A stretch of DNA of 64,000 nucleotides from Psococerastis gibbosa (GCA_963971405.1 OZ020484.1:52563151-52627150); one strand, 5' to 3'. Counted from the first letter of the stretch, positions 32,114 to 45,366 are shown. Numbers and translations are program-made. The notes: generated by a model not told the origin, from the sequence alone.

Positions 32114-34710
32114 TAGAAAAATAATGCCATGGAAACGTTTATCTCTATGTTTCCCACTGCACCCGACCGGTAGGTTGGGGAACTGCACTTGGGAAATCGA
32201 AAACGGCCATATTTGTTGTTTTGAATTTGAATTTTGCTTTTAATTTTATTTAATTTAAAAAATGAACTCTGCGACAGAAACTAATAAAAAAACAACAAAA
32301 GGAAACATGTGGCAAGAGGTGGATTACAGCAGATGTTCATAGTTAATAGCCAAATGCTAAGAAACTTTGGAGGTAAGTTAGGTTAAGTTTTTCTATTTCT
32401 ATGGTTGACGGAGGTATCCTCACGCTGAGCGTTTATTTCTATTTCCCCATTTCCATTTTTCCCTTTTCTACCAAACACAGTGAATACCCCTTGTATATAA
32501 TAACGTTTTTATAGGGCAGCAAAAAACATTACTACTCATAAATTATTCTTATAATAAGCGTGCAAGTTAGTGATTAGTGCATCACATGCATATGGGCATC
32601 GGAATAGGAAGATCGGGAGTGCAGCCGTGTGGGTTAATAACATGATACAGAGCGCAAATCCTGTCTATCGCTACCGCATCGCAAAACCCATAATCACGTA
32701 CTGTACCAACAAAACTAATCAAATATTCATACGTACCATCTACATGTTTTGTCAGCTTATAAACCTCCTCACAGTTTTTAGTGGTTTTTATTGACTTCAT
32801 GAGATGATTTTTTAACTTCCAATTTTTTTGATGAAAATGAACAATTGACCTCTTTCGTACGGGTTTGCGCCGAGCCAATCAAAGCTTATCGTTTGATGTC
32901 ATTTTTCTGTGACTACATGTACAGCAAGCATTTGTAATTTTTATACGAAATAAGTCCATTAAGAACATCCTCATAAAAAAAAAACGTTAAATAATACATC
33001 TAGATGAAAGATGAAACAAACGTAAAAGAGAAAAGAAATGAGTTCCGTCTGATTATTTAGGTAACATTATTTTTTCATGGGCAAATGGCCACGAAAATCC
33101 ACAAAATTTTGTAGGGGGTTTATGGCACATCTTCATCATATCTGACTATTGATTTTTAGGTGAGCGAGTTTAATGGGGTCAAAGTAGCACAAACGACGAG
33201 TCACGTAGTAGTAGACGCCCAAAAACAGCCGCTACTACCTAAATTGTGGAAAAATTCCCAAATAACCTTGTATTAGTTGGAAACCAGGGAGAGATTAGAC
33301 GCCGTTAAAAATTGAATTCCATTTCAGCCTGCACGAAGAATTAGGCATGAAAAATTTTTGTTGTTTTGTCAATAAAGAAATCAGAAGCATTTGTTGGACC
33401 ACAATAGCGGCTTGTTTGGAGCGCGATTCAGAAAACCATGTTTAGCGTTGGGTGACTGAATGAAAAGTGGACCCACGACTGCATATCAGAAATTAAAAAA
33501 TCGTCAACGATGCGGACCACTCCTCCTAGGATCAGCGTGCTAAAGACGGCAAGAACCGGCAAAGGGGTGCATACCTTGGTAAAATTTGGACGGATTAAAA
33601 TATTGGGATCAGCGCTGATGGAAATATTGAAGGAGCCTAAGCCACACAAGACAGACAAGAGTGGAAAAGAAGACTAAAACATTCGCTGCAAACCAATCAA
33701 TGGATTGCAACTCGAGCAGAATGCCGGAAAGTAACAAGGGTTGGTTGCAATCCGAAGATTATTTCTTATCGGCTTATGAAACTTTTCCCTCCGCCCTCGT
33801 ACGTTTACATTTGAAAATTCCAAGATACCATCTATGCACCCCCTGAAACCCCCTTTACGACTCCCCTTCCCCCCGAAAAAATTCTATTGTATTCCACATT
33901 TCCACTAAAAGTAAATTTAGCCGCATCATTGTTATCCCATTTTTACTGCTTTACAATTTTCTTGAATATTAACATATTATGGGATATTTTTCCTCAAAAT
34001 ATAGTGGAAATTTTTTTTGACGTGACAAAGTCTAATAAATCGATGAGCGCTGGCTGGAATACTATAGATGCATGTACGAAAAAATGTTACTACGATGCGT
34101 AACACTGCGTTACACGATGTGTCATGCGCATACGTAATACGTTTTTAAAGCAACTTTTTGAGCAGATGCAGAAGGTCTATCTCAATTTCAATTATACCCA
34201 TGTCTTCGTCTATTCTTCCTCTTTCAGGCCATGCTATATTTGTCGTGATAAGGCAAGGGGTTCGACTTTGGGGGGTGGAAACGTGAGGACTGAGGAGGTC
34301 CGCCCAAATTTGGCCCGAATTTAATAATAATAATAATAATAATAATGCGTGTATTTATCAAAAAAAAAAACATAACAAATTATACTGAACCGGTGCCACA
34401 AAGCCAAAAAGGCGCGTTGGGATCACCACACAATTTTTTACTGTAGTAGGTTATTTACTAGTTCGTCACACTAACAATATATTTTTTCAAACTGTATCTG
34501 TGAGTAGACTTACAATATGGTTCTTAATGATAGACAAGGTAATATTTTCATTGTATCCGGCCCTAATCATTTCATTATAGTAACTCAAACCTCTATAGTT
34601 GTCAGAATTTCTGCTGTGTGTTAATTTGTAATTAAATAAATAAGAGCAGTGTGCGGCCTCATTTTCCTTATAACCTCTTTCCACCCTCATGATGCCCTCC
34701 TACTCAGCAT
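32114..34710. other. Intergenic, no gene assigned
   Basis: Contents are a minus-strand open frame at 32582-32878 that starts at TTG and is preceded directly by a stop, a LINE tail remnant (33645-33715) and an (AAT)n microsatellite at about 34322-34346. No exon chain could be built. Confidence 0.45.
33645..33715 (+). mobile_element. LINE 3'-end remnant (family L2)
   Basis: It encodes a short RQEWKRRLKHSLQTNQW tail and the non-coding end attgcaactcga, the same 3' end as the LINE at 17905-18440. Confidence 0.65.
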
Positions 34711-34839
34711 ATAATAATAATAAGGACTTTTTGTTCTATTACTACGCCAACCTAGCGGAGTTAGGGCTATAAAACCCTCTCTTACACTCAACTAGGAAGG
34801 CCCGGGACCGCCTGCTTTACACGCCCTCCGAAGCATGCC
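34711..34839 (-). mobile_element. S1 SINE body copy
   Basis: It has the (AAT)n/TAAGGACTTTTTG tail side and the body up to gaagcatgccc, matching 30336-30470. The tRNA head is missing (5' truncated). Confidence 0.75.
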
Positions 34840-35281
34840 CGATTTTAATCGAAAATAAGCCTTTTTCGGCCTTGTTTTTGGTGGTGTTAATATCAATTTG
34901 AAAACTTCAAACTACTTTAGTTCTTTTCCACCTTTCATAGTCTTTCCAGACATATATTCAGTTTCACTATCCGTCTCCTCGCTCAGGCTGAGATGAGTGT
35001 ATAAGCCATCCGTGTTTCGGTGGAAAACAGGTTGAAAGGGTACTTTTCCAATTACATGCATAGAGTAAAAAAATCCACAGCCTGCGATTTTCACCCGAAA
35101 TGAATTTTTAATGTCTCATTAGAAGCAGTATAAATTGAGGTTTCAAACGAAAATACGATAAATACATAGTTTCACAATCACCCATCCACCCGTTAAACAC
35201 GAGTAGAACAAAAAATCTGTATAAAATGACGGCTTTTGCACATTTCTTTCTCTTTCCAGCCATATATTAGTAAGCTTTTTT
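34840..35281. other. Intergenic, no gene seen
   Basis: It contains a 60-codon minus frame (34912-35094) without recognisable motifs and is otherwise A/T-rich. Confidence 0.5.
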
Positions 35282-35403
35282 GCTTTCCAATTTATACGTA
35301 GTGTAAGGAAAGCTTTGTGACGGTCGAAATTTTCGATTCCGAGATTTCAACGGATTTACACGTTTTGAGGTCCCAGGAACCCAAAAAAGTGGTTTTTACG
35401 AAA

Positions 35404-35434
<31 letters not shown>

Positions 35435-36089
35435 GCGTCGATTACCGGGCAAACTACTCGGTCGATTTTGATGAAATTTGGCATGTAGGTTCACAAAAAT
35501 CATACCTCGGGACCATTTTTTTTATTTCGGGCTAACTCAATTTGGGGGGTTTTTATTTTCAAAAAACTTCAAAAAAACGTCTAAAAAAATTATTTCCCAA
35601 AAACGGCTACAACGATTTCTTTTAAATTCACATATATTGTAGTTGTTGTTAATGTTGATAAAATGCGGGGGGTCGCTTGCCCCTTGATAGTTTGCTTCTG
35701 GGGGTAAAAAAATAAAAAATGACTAAATTTTATGAAAAATGACTAAAAAATAATTTTTCTGCGAAACCTTTCTATCGATGATTTCTAACTTCAAGCATGT
35801 TTTAGTTTAGGTGTTAAATTGAGTAATGAAACCGGATAGTTTGGTTTCCAAAAAACTAACTCAAATGCATTGCGTGACCTGCCATTATTGCTGTGTGGTA
35901 ATGTGTAGGCCTGACCTATCTAGAATTTAAGTCACCTTCAGGTGGTGGACGACCCCCCCCCCCCCCCCTGATATCCGAAATGTAACCATAGGAAAATTAT
36001 TAAAATTATTTACCATGAAATTAATCATTTTCTCTCTACTAATCGATAAATTGGAAAGCATGTTCGAGTAAACTCGGACCGGTTCTTTT
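35282..36089 (+). mobile_element. F1 repeat copy D, most complete
   Basis: This copy is uninterrupted: gctttccaatttatacgtag at its start, (TGTC)n at 35405-35431, the tgatgaaatttggcatgtag block, poly-G near 35545, a 17-base poly-C at about 35950-35966, and gataaattggaaagcatg near the end. The inverted ends of 13-14 bp and the lack of coding sequence suggest a non-autonomous DNA transposon. It is the best reference for the family. Confidence 0.8.
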
Positions 36090-37660
36090 ATTAGTTATGA
36101 ATTTTGATGTTTGCGCTTAAGCTGTGTAGTCATGGTGGACGTCGCGCACTCCCGCGCTGCAAGTAATTGTTGACAAAAACATGAAAAAAGGGTCGGCTTT
36201 CTGAAAAAATTCATTAAAGAGAGCCAGAATTACTATTAAAGCACAGAAAAATTATACGATTTTTCAAATATCCATCGGTTTTCCTAATAGAGTTCGACTT
36301 AAGGGCCACATTTGGACCTTAAAACTAACTTTTCCCGGAAACTTGCTGACATATCCTGATGGGAAATGTAGCTCTTGTTCATTTTCAATGCTTAAATCGA
36401 CAATAGGTCTACTTTCTGAGCAGTACGTATTTTCCGGGAATTGCACTGAACTGTCCCACATTTCACCGTTAATCCGCCCCAGCTCGGTTTATTTTCGGTG
36501 ACACAACATGCGGCTCATTTTTGTTTCAAATTAAACGGGGGACACGCTATAGAGGTTTGTCGTTGTTCGCCTGAAACGCCACTTTATTAGGAATATACCG
36601 TAATAGGGCCTCATTAGATGTTGCATCCGGAGGTACCTGCGCCGATATCCTTTTTCTAACTCAATATTTTTTTCAATATATTTCTCTGACTTGGTGGAAT
36701 AACCAGTGAGGACAAAATAAAAATAAAATAAATAAAAATATCACATTTTTGCTTGTGACTTATTTTATTTACAATTTAACTCTGGTAAACCCCATTATGG
36801 TGTACACAATCAGTATGCGACATACTGTATGCCTAACCGCTTAAAATTGTAGCCTGCTAATTTTTTCAGTTGCGGAAAATTAACCAAAGACAAAAAATTA
36901 GGCTGCTTTCGTTATTCAATGCTGTACTGGCTGACTAGCAGTTTACAAAAAAACAAACAAAAAAATGAGACACATATAGTAAAGATTTCCAAATATTTGT
37001 AAACAAATAATGTCTCGGCTTTTTCGGCGAAATTGAATAATTTCAACAGCAAAGATATGAAAATGGTCTTGTAAAAAATTATATTCTCCTAAAGAAAACA
37101 AACAATTCACCTCACTGATTTAAGACAATTGCATAAAATCTTTTTAATACACTATCATGCTTTATACAGTAACAATATTTCATGTCTAACAGCCAAAATG
37201 CAAATATAATACCACAAAAGCTTGTATTTTTAATGAATTTTTTACAAGACCCTATCTTTGTGGCTGTTGCACGAGGAATTAATTAAGTTAGAAATACTAT
37301 AATATTTACAAAATATGTGGAAATCTTTACCTTAATTCCAATCCATTCTTGCAGTTGAAGAAACATATTGTTTCATTGTTTTTTTTTTTTTTTCAATTCC
37401 TCATCGCACAGTAGGTACAGAAATAGAAATAGTGCATGGCGTACCTGTTATTAAAATCCTGTCTCTGAAGCGTTGGAAGGAACTTTTACAATATCCAGAG
37501 TACTTTTACTGCCGACTGATCTTGACCCAATCAAGTGGCGATTATCAATGGAAACAATTGTAACGTATACAAATTGAGGATATTGAGCCAATGATGAACA
37601 TGTAAATGGCCAGCCATAAGCGGACCCGGTGCCGGAGACCCCCCTCCCCCGCCGGCCGAC
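36090..37660. other. Upstream region of cuticle gene
   Basis: No exon chain found. A 65-codon minus frame (36264-36461) has protein-like composition but no recognisable family and no supporting neighbours. The last ~100 bp before 37670 is GC-rich, as is common just upstream of a promoter. Confidence 0.45.
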
Positions 37661-37670
37661 TTGCTCCTTG

Positions 37671-37677
37671 TATAAAA
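37671..37677 (+). promoter_or_regulatory. TATA box of cuticle protein gene
   Basis: TATAAAA lies 61 bp upstream of the start codon, and transcription would be expected to begin about 30 bp downstream, near 37700. A TATA box with a short 5' UTR is typical for highly expressed, moult-timed cuticle genes. Confidence 0.75.
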
Positions 37678-37731
37678 CCGATTGACTCCCTCTAGCAGAC
37701 AACTAGTCTTGTGCTCTCTTACAAACACAAC

Positions 37732-37743
37732 ATGATTTACAGG
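37732..37743 (+). CDS. RR-1 cuticle protein, exon 1 (12 nt)
   Basis: ATG ATT TAC AGG encodes MIYR, followed by a GTGAGT donor (37744). It joins in phase 0 to exon 2 at 41813, making the signal peptide MIYRIALFLAIVAVASA. A four-codon first exon interrupting the signal peptide is the standard arrangement in insect CPR cuticle genes. Confidence 0.85.
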
Positions 37744-40700
37744 GTGAGTTTTAGTATTGGAAAAATATTTATATTTTAAAATTAATTTAGCATTTACAAA
37801 AAAATAATGTGACTTCGCTATCCATTAATAGCATAACAATAGACAATACAATATATGTGAACTAACTGAAAAAAATATTGAACTAAAACGCAACAATAGG
37901 TTTTTGGCGCCTTCAATTTATTTGTAAGAATTAATAGGTGCGATATTATAAACAATTAATAAAAGCTTTTTTAACAAATTACTTTTAACTTTATGATTGA
38001 TGTCTACATTTATAATTGATATATAATTTGCTAGATAATGAGCCTTACTGTAATTTTGGTTACTTGATACGACAATTATAATTAACAGGTTATGTGTAAT
38101 TGCATTAGTTTGTGCTCAGCGATGAGGGCTGCCATTAGCATACTTTTAATTTTTAATAAGCATTAATTATGCGCTTTCCGTCATTAGCATTTTAATTTAA
38201 ACAATATGTATCATAATTGAGAGGCTTCAATTATTACAGACCATTTAAATATTATTTTGAAATTGTAAAAGCAGATTAGCCAGTTTATAAGCACAGTCAA
38301 GAATACGGTTATCATGCAGTAGAGCGATGTATAAACTGATGGGTTTTCTAGCATTTGTGTTGCGGCCAAAATACCTATGAAAACGGCTTTGGATGGTCGG
38401 TTACACCTTGACTTAAGGTCCGTTCGAATATCGAAATGACTGATATACAATATTAATCTCTGTTAAGACCAAAATGTATTGACAGGTGGACAGCCAAACA
38501 CAATTGAGACCTATTTACAAGCATTCGGTTTACCCCAGTCATCACAATTAGTATAGTTACTGCTCCTCACATACTAGTGCAATTTGTGTAACATGTTTTG
38601 ATCGCATACGGGTTGCTGAAGCCCAGCGATAGTTATTATATATTTTTTATATGTTGTATTGTACACTGTATTCAAGGAACTAAAAATTGAATTGAATAGT
38701 TGAAACTGTTGAGTACAGAAAATTCACGCAGTATTATAACAATGCAGCTATTTAAATTTCTTGTTTGGCTTGTTTGGGAGGTCGATCTTTTGGACTGTGA
38801 GATTTGAGCTCTCAGTCCTTCCGCATACTTAGTGGGATGAGACCCTGTCCCACTAATATTTCTCTCATCTTTAGGTGATTGTGTCCTTCACAAAGATGAA
38901 TGGACACCAGCCCCATCTTCATGTAAACCAGGCGGTCCCGGGCTTTCCTAGTTGAGTTTAAGAGAGGGCTTTATAACCACTCCGCTAGGTTGGATTTTTT
39001 ATAGAAAAAAAGGCAGTATTTAGTTATTTATCTTCAAACCCAGCCCCGGGCGCCACATCATGAAGGTGCGCTAAATTGGGCAAAAAAGTCAAAATGCATA
39101 TTATATAACAATCTAGACTTACGTCCACGAAAAGCCATTTAAAAAAATAATATAAATAACCAGTAGCTCGCGTCATTGGGGACGACCACAGTCTGTTGTG
39201 TAACTATCTGCCAAGTAAGTTAATGGACGATACCCTTATGGCCTTTTCAATAAAGGGTATGATCGAAATTTGCAGAATGCGACCCATTGGCTTACCACCG
39301 CGCCGTGCTGCGGGTGTTAATATTTTGACAGGTATTCCGATATTCGGGACGGAGACAAACTCAGCATAGAAAAAGTAGTGAAAATCGCCCCAGCCGTTCT
39401 TGAAAACTTACCTTTTTCAGATACCTGTTTCTACATACCGCACGTTTTTAAACTAGTGTGCTTTGGCACTTGATTCTTTCCATGTCTTCATTGTCTTTTA
39501 TATGTACTCCAATATTTATCTAATAAAGGATATCTTATAGAAACCAGAAATGATAGTTGTAATAGAGGAAGTTTTGGTGGCATAATTCCAATATCTAACT
39601 TTAATCTAGGCCAACTTGTTGACACCCGCGTAAATTCCCACTTAATACTTAATAATTCGGATGCAGCGCCCTGTTCAGTGTTACAGTGCTAATTTAGCCG
39701 CGGTTCTGTCCTTTAATAAGCAGGAAGTGACTCTAGTATAATTTTGTTCCTCTCCTAATCTTGACTCGACTAAGCGATTATCCTAGATATAGAATTGTAA
39801 TAACGGACCTATTGGTTACAGTTCCCACTTAAATCCTCTTTGCTGCATCTAATTGCATGTTGTTCGTATACCAGACAGGTTCAACAATGTGAATTACTGA
39901 CTTAAGTATGATTTAATCATTATTACGTACGTAGGGTAATGGGTATTTTGTCGAGTAGCCCAAGCGCCAATAGCCACATGTATTTTAATGTATTACGTCA
40001 ATTCGAGCATGGCCTCGTACGTCCGCCGCACCGTTCGTTACGTACTCATGCACTTTTATTTTTTTTCCGCATAGCGTATGCATTTACGCCTTTAGAGGTC
40101 TGTTGTGTCCCCTGCAGACTATTTAGACGGCCGCTGTTCATTAAAACCTGTCCCCTTAAAGTCTCTTGAAGAATTTCATCACTTTTTTGGTTAGGCTACA
40201 CCTTACCTAGCGCAGGAAGCTGAACTAAGTAATATTTTTTTGATTCTATATATATATTCGGATAGGTAGTCTTCCCGTATATCAACCGCTTCATATACTT
40301 GCTATCTCCCATGAGACCAGCAAGTGCCGGAGCGTTCTCACTGGTTACTGTGAGCACTGAACACTCGTTAAAAGGGTACTAAAAGGCCTTGTAATAAGGT
40401 ATTTTGTAGTAAACCCCCGTGAACCTGTCTGTATTTTTGTTTCCATTATCGTGACGTATATTCGGCAGCTGCTGTATTAAGAAGAGGAACGTGTTAAGAG
40501 ATATCCGGAGCTAAGGGGAAAAACCTTACGGGTGTAAAAATTAAATATCATTTTCGTGTGTTAACGTCACTAACTCTGATTTGCAACCGTTTCATTTGAA
40601 TAACAAAAACTGACAGTGCGGGATGTCTGTTAGGAGGATTTCCACAATCGGTGTAAGTGATGGCCAAATACCATATTATGGTAATACAAACTATGCCATC

Positions 40701-41812
40701 ACAATGCAGAAGAGCACTTCTTCTTTTTACTAATGACTAATGTCTCAACTGTAGCGCTACGATCGACATTTCCTGGGAAATTTTACCATGTGGACGTGTC
40801 CGGTTGTCTCATATATTTCACTTGTTACGCAAATTTTTATGAAACGCGTATAGCCCTCCGTGATTATCACGGACATGTTCACCTGGCTGGCTACAATGCT
40901 GCCATCAATATGCAACCTGTAACGAATTAAATCGGAAGTTGAGCGGTAATCGGCCCGATTACAACTACAGCAGTTTGGCCGTGAGAGCCGGCTCATTAGT
41001 TCCCCTGTGGAGCGAGACTGGGCCCGGGCCCCGGGGCTACTCATAGGTCGACGTGACCGGCACTCAACCGCGAAAACACGGCCGGGCAGGTCGACGCACC
41101 TGAGCTGCTGCCACTGAGGCAATCCCACCTTGAAATGAGCTAATGCAACTGCAGCAAATGAGCCGTTGCATTAACAAACGAGCCCTTTACTATAACGTCC
41201 ATTGTTGGTATGCGCATTGTTTACTCAACAGTATTGATTTGGATTGGGACAATGGTCCGCGTACCTAGTCAGCATAATGCTCGGTGCAGTGGGCCATGGA
41301 AAGCAGAACATACCACACGATAGAACTTCTAGGAAGCTCGTGGCTAATTCTGAATCGGGGCATGAAGAGGCAGTGTGCAGTACATTGTACTGTACATATC
41401 GTATGTTGATTTAAGTTAACCTTACGTTTGAAATAGGCGGAAATCAGAAGTATGTATAGATTTGTGAAGTGTGTGGTCCTACCCTCTCTAATCAATGAAC
41501 TACCAAGCTCAACTAATGGCTTACCATTGCGAGGAAGCTTTAAGCTACATGACCCATAAGACGTATTGAGGAAAGAACATGCTTAAAATAAGCCCTCGCC
41601 TTCACCTCCTCTATAACAGTCACCTTAAACTGCGGGCGGCGAGTTTACCCTTCGATAAAAAGCATGTACGCGGCACGAGGCAGGATTTTCAATAAGCTGT
41701 ATTCGATATACCAGACTTTTACAAACTGTATACACAGCCTAAACTCAGTCAGTCTAAGAACACTAACATCTCCTTAGTAAATGTTTGATCAAGGTTGTTT
41801 CTTTCATTACAG
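37744..41812 (+). other. Cuticle gene intron 1
   Basis: A 4.07-kb intron (donor GTGAGT, acceptor TTACAG). It contains an S1 SINE body at 38905-39003 and a GC-elevated, repeat-free stretch at about 40940-41120 with long open frames on the minus strand (40757-41128), not recognised as coding. Confidence 0.75.
38905..39003 (+). mobile_element. S1 SINE body copy (plus)
   Basis: The body reads accaggcggtcccgggcttt, then ttgagtttaagagagggctt and the cgctaggttgg end. It is in the opposite orientation to the three other copies and more diverged. Confidence 0.65.
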
Positions 41813-42460
41813 ATAGCCCTCTTTCTCGCCATCGTAGCTGTGGCCTCTGCACAGTACGGAGGTAGCTACGATAGAGGATACGAGCACAGCGCTCCTCAGC
41901 ACGGATACAACAACAAGTACAGCCCCCCGGTTGCCATCCTCAGCCATAAGCAAGCCCTTGGCCACGACGGCAGCTTCAACTACGCCTTTAACGCTGACAA
42001 CGGCATCCATCAGGGAGAGTCCATCAACCCCGATGGCTCCAGGCAAGGCTCCTACTCCTACGTAGACCCCAGTGGCAAGACCGTCTCCCTCAAGTACATC
42101 GCAGGCAAGGACGGCTTCAAAGTCCTCGAAGGAGACCACGTTCCCCGGTCAGTTCCTCTTCCTCCTCAGCACGCTGCTGCCTACCAACAAGCCCACGCGC
42201 AAGCTGCTGAAGCTGCTCAGCGTGGACCTTCTCCCGCGTACCAGGGATACCAGTCGTCTCCTGCTGCCTACGGTGGATCTGCCGCCTACAGACGGCCATA
42301 CAGCGTGGACGACTCTGATGATGACAAGGGCAGCTACTATGAGCCCAGCAACCAGCAGCAAAACTACAAGAGCTACAATAGCGGCCACGACGAGTCTGAA
42401 CCCATCCACACTGGTCCCCACTCTTTCGGTAATGGATACGCTTTCGAATTTGCCGGTTGA
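41813..42460 (+). CDS. RR-1 cuticle protein (CPR family), exon 2
   Basis: With exon 1 this gives a 219-residue secreted structural protein of soft cuticle. Signal peptide cleavage is expected after residue 17 (AVASA|QYGG). The Rebers-Riddiford chitin-binding domain spans residues 57-115: DGSFNYAFNADNGIHQGES, then GSYSYVDPSGKTVSLKYIAG, KDGF and GDHVP, fitting the RR-1 subgroup. The C-terminal half is low-complexity, rich in Ala, Gln, Tyr, Ser and Pro (AAAYQQAHAQAAEAAQRG, SSPAAYGGSAAYRRPYS), as expected for a cross-linkable extension. Stop TGA at 42458-42460. AATAAA signals occur at 42863-42868 and about 42941. Confidence 0.95.
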   Translation: MALFLAIVAVASAQYGGSYDRGYEHSAPQHGYNNKYSPPVAILSHKQALGHDGSFNYAFNADNGIHQGESINPDGSRQGSYSYVDPSGKTVSLKYIAGKDGFKVLEGDHVPRSVPLPPQHAAAYQQAHAQAAEAAQRGPSPAYQGYQSSPAAYGGSAAYRRPYSVDDSDDDKGSYYEPSNQQQNYKSYNSGHDESEPIHTGPHSFGNGYAFEFAG

Positions 42461-45366
42461 ATAATTGGATAGGGTTTGTTGTTGTACCGTTGCGTTGTGA
42501 CTGTTGATTTTTGTATCTATCTTCTCTCATGTGATGAGAGAGAATTTTTAGTGGACTTTTTTATAAACTAAGTCATTGCCACTTGCGAATTAGTTGACTG
42601 TATGTCTTGTTCATAATACGTGATAAAAAGTTCCTTGTATAACTTAGGCTTAAGTTCGTATTATAACTGGACACAGATTTATTGGTAATAGCTACGATTT
42701 TTCCACTTCTTTCGGGTGTCAGCTTTGGGTTAATTCTTGCTCTGTTAAGGGTTCAGTCTCCCTTAAAACTACGAACTGTGTCTATGGTTAAAACTATAAT
42801 AATTTTTGTTACCGATGTTATTAGTAGCGCAAGTGTTTTAAATTTTGTAAAATCTTTTGAGTGAATAAACTCGGCTACGCTACCGCTCCAGCTACTTGTG
42901 ACTTATGCATTAGAGCATTAGGCACCTAACGGTATCTATAAAATAAATTATGAATGCTGCCTAGCCTACTGTATTAGTTACTGATGTGCAGCCGGTTTTA
43001 ATGAAGTTGATTGAGTAATGGTTAGTCTATTAACATTTTTCAATCATTTGCTTCATAGCCTACTATATTATTGTTATTAAATTGTAAATTTACTTTTGTC
43101 TTTTTTGTTCTGTTTAAAATGACAGTGACGCTGAATGATACGTAGGTAGCTCATGGCAGTGTACCGCTTTTAGAATTATGGTGCTTACCTACATTTTTTT
43201 CGTTTCGTCTAAATTACTTACATGTTACTTTATTCTAAATCTACTAATCCATTAATAATGCGGGGTATGTTCATTCAGAAAATTATAGGGTCTGCTATTA
43301 GCTACGTGACCCTATAGTCTACTTATTAGGGCCGTGATACCTGTGGTATCCAACCCAAAATTACATAAACGTACGGTTTCCGAAGTGAAATAATTACTGT
43401 AACTTGAAGAAGCGTTGCCTAACATATAGGACACCTGCACATTGCAGATTATGCAACGACGATAGCTACTTTTAATGCCGTGCCTTTTCCGGGGTTGGGG
43501 GCCGTGCAATAATTAACCACCCGCTGTATTCACAAATGCATCAATCATTGTCTGATTTGTATCAATTTTCTCTTTGTACTGTCCGACACGTGACGGACGT
43601 GACCTGTGTTCAATTATCCAATGTCGGATTTGATTGTGGCCGTGTTAATGGGTTCTTGTTCAGCCTTTTTTTCACCTTTTCATTAGGTAGTAATATTGGG
43701 TTGCCTCTCATTAAATTATTTCTCTCCCCATAGTAGGGCCTAGTGTAATGGCTTTCAGTGTGAGGGGAAAAGTGTATTGGACAATGGCTCTTTTTTTGGG
43801 GTAAGTTTTTGGTGTGCTAAGAAAGTTTAGCCTGCCCTAATAAACGGTATATTGTATAAATAAAGGGGAGTCCACAAAACCAAAACTTCTAGTTAGGCTA
43901 TATTTTGTAGCCTACTGTCCAAGGTTATAATATTATTTTATACAATAAAAAAAAATCGGTAGGCTAAAATTAAAGATAATATAAGTGCCTATAGGCCTTC
44001 TCTGCGGATCGCGCCATCAGTATACTAAGCGTAGAGGCTAGTATTCATATATATATGAATTCATATATATTGAAATATCACTTATTATTTCAGAAATTAT
44101 TATACATATATTAAAGCTACGGTAGGTACCTATACAGCATAATAAAATTAATAGGTCTATAATGGTAGTACCCAAGGTCGTAGCCAAGGGGGGTTCAACC
44201 CCCCCCCCCCCCCCCCCCCAAGCGAAATGGCTTGATACTAGATAAAATCGGATTTTGAGAGGAAAAATAAAATCCACTATGTTATATCCAATAAAATTTA
44301 TGAAACCCCCCCCCCCCCGAAAAAAAACTGGCTACGGCCGGGTCAGTACCTAATAAATGAAATAAGAATTATTTTGTGTGATTTCATTTCTCAGAACATG
44401 TCAGACACTTAAACAATTGCTGATAAGATTTTATGTAGGTGCTGGTAGGTCTACTGTAACTATTTTTCAAAGCGATGTACCTAAAACCAAGAAATTAACA
44501 TTTACCAGAAAATTTCAGCTCTCAGCAGCATCTCCCCTAAATACAATCATAAGACGTAAGCATCATAGTACCGTACCGTACCTATATTATGTAGGTACTA
44601 AAATAAATACGCTATGTACAAATCTTTCAACCACCCGCACTGCCCCTTTTATTATAGGATAGACTTACTTGCCAAAATCTTTGCTTGTCACTCTTATCCC
44701 AAAAAATAGGTACTTCTTGACAGTGACAGTGGACAGTCATTATTGCAACCCCCCAAGACTTGCAGGGCCACATACAGGAGTATCATTAAAAAATTCTAAT
44801 AGATCAATTGCAAGTTGATAATGAAATAATGTGATAACTGGCAGACCGCAGTCATTAGAAATTGTGTGGCACGACCACTCTACACGGTTGTATAACCAAA
44901 TTATTGCGGCAGGGCTTACAAAATTCAGATGCAAAACCAAACTCGAAGTTTTTAGTTGTGAGTTACCACACCTACGGGTATAATGGTTAAAAAATATATA
45001 TTACCTGATTTAATTTCTCAAAGTATGACATTATTATCAGTAGTTTATTGTTCATGATCGAGCGAGGAGGCTAGTAAAATAAATTAACCAAAATAAAATT
45101 TAATATATTTCTTTTTAATGACTAGTCTTGTGACATTGTGACTAAATTATGAAATATCTAACTCGTAAATAATTATGTAAGCAAATAATTTAATACATGG
45201 GTACATGATGTTACAAAAAACTAGAGAATTATTATTCTGAAGAAAACTTTCAAATTTTTAAATTTTAGCGCCACCCAGCAGAAGACAAACTTATTATTTG
45301 ACGTTTACTTTGTTTATTTTGGATTTTCTGTCTGACATTCAGTTATTCAACATTGAACATTTCAAC
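42461..45366. other. Cuticle 3' UTR and intergenic
   Basis: The proximal ~500 bp is probably the cuticle-gene 3' UTR. The rest is A/T-rich with a hAT-like MITE (44173-44342), a short (AT)n palindrome at about 44041-44072 and no coding exon. The last ~80 bp would be the 5' UTR of the PLEKHA3 gene. Confidence 0.55.
44173..44342. mobile_element. hAT-like MITE with G/C tracts
   Basis: The termini caaggtcgtagcc and its inverted counterpart ggctacggccggg are flanked by 8-bp duplications (gtagtacc at 44165-44172 and tcagtacc at 44343-44350, 6 of 8 matching). Two poly-C runs of about 12-20 bases lie just inside each end. The same type of ends occurs at 49935-50577. Confidence 0.65.

Noticed and set aside
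32582-32878. 98-codon minus-strand open frame with protein-like composition
   Set aside because: It begins at TTG immediately after an in-frame stop, without an acceptor site in between, and no similar family was recalled. A possible donor inside it has no partner exon.
36264-36461. 65-codon minus-strand frame with protein-like composition upstream of the cuticle gene
   Set aside because: Composition alone is weak evidence; no family, start context or splice partner supports it.
40757-41128. 123-codon minus-strand open frame in the cuticle intron
   Set aside because: It lies in a GC-richer patch, has no recognisable motif and no matching splice partners, and runs antisense within the intron of a well-supported gene.
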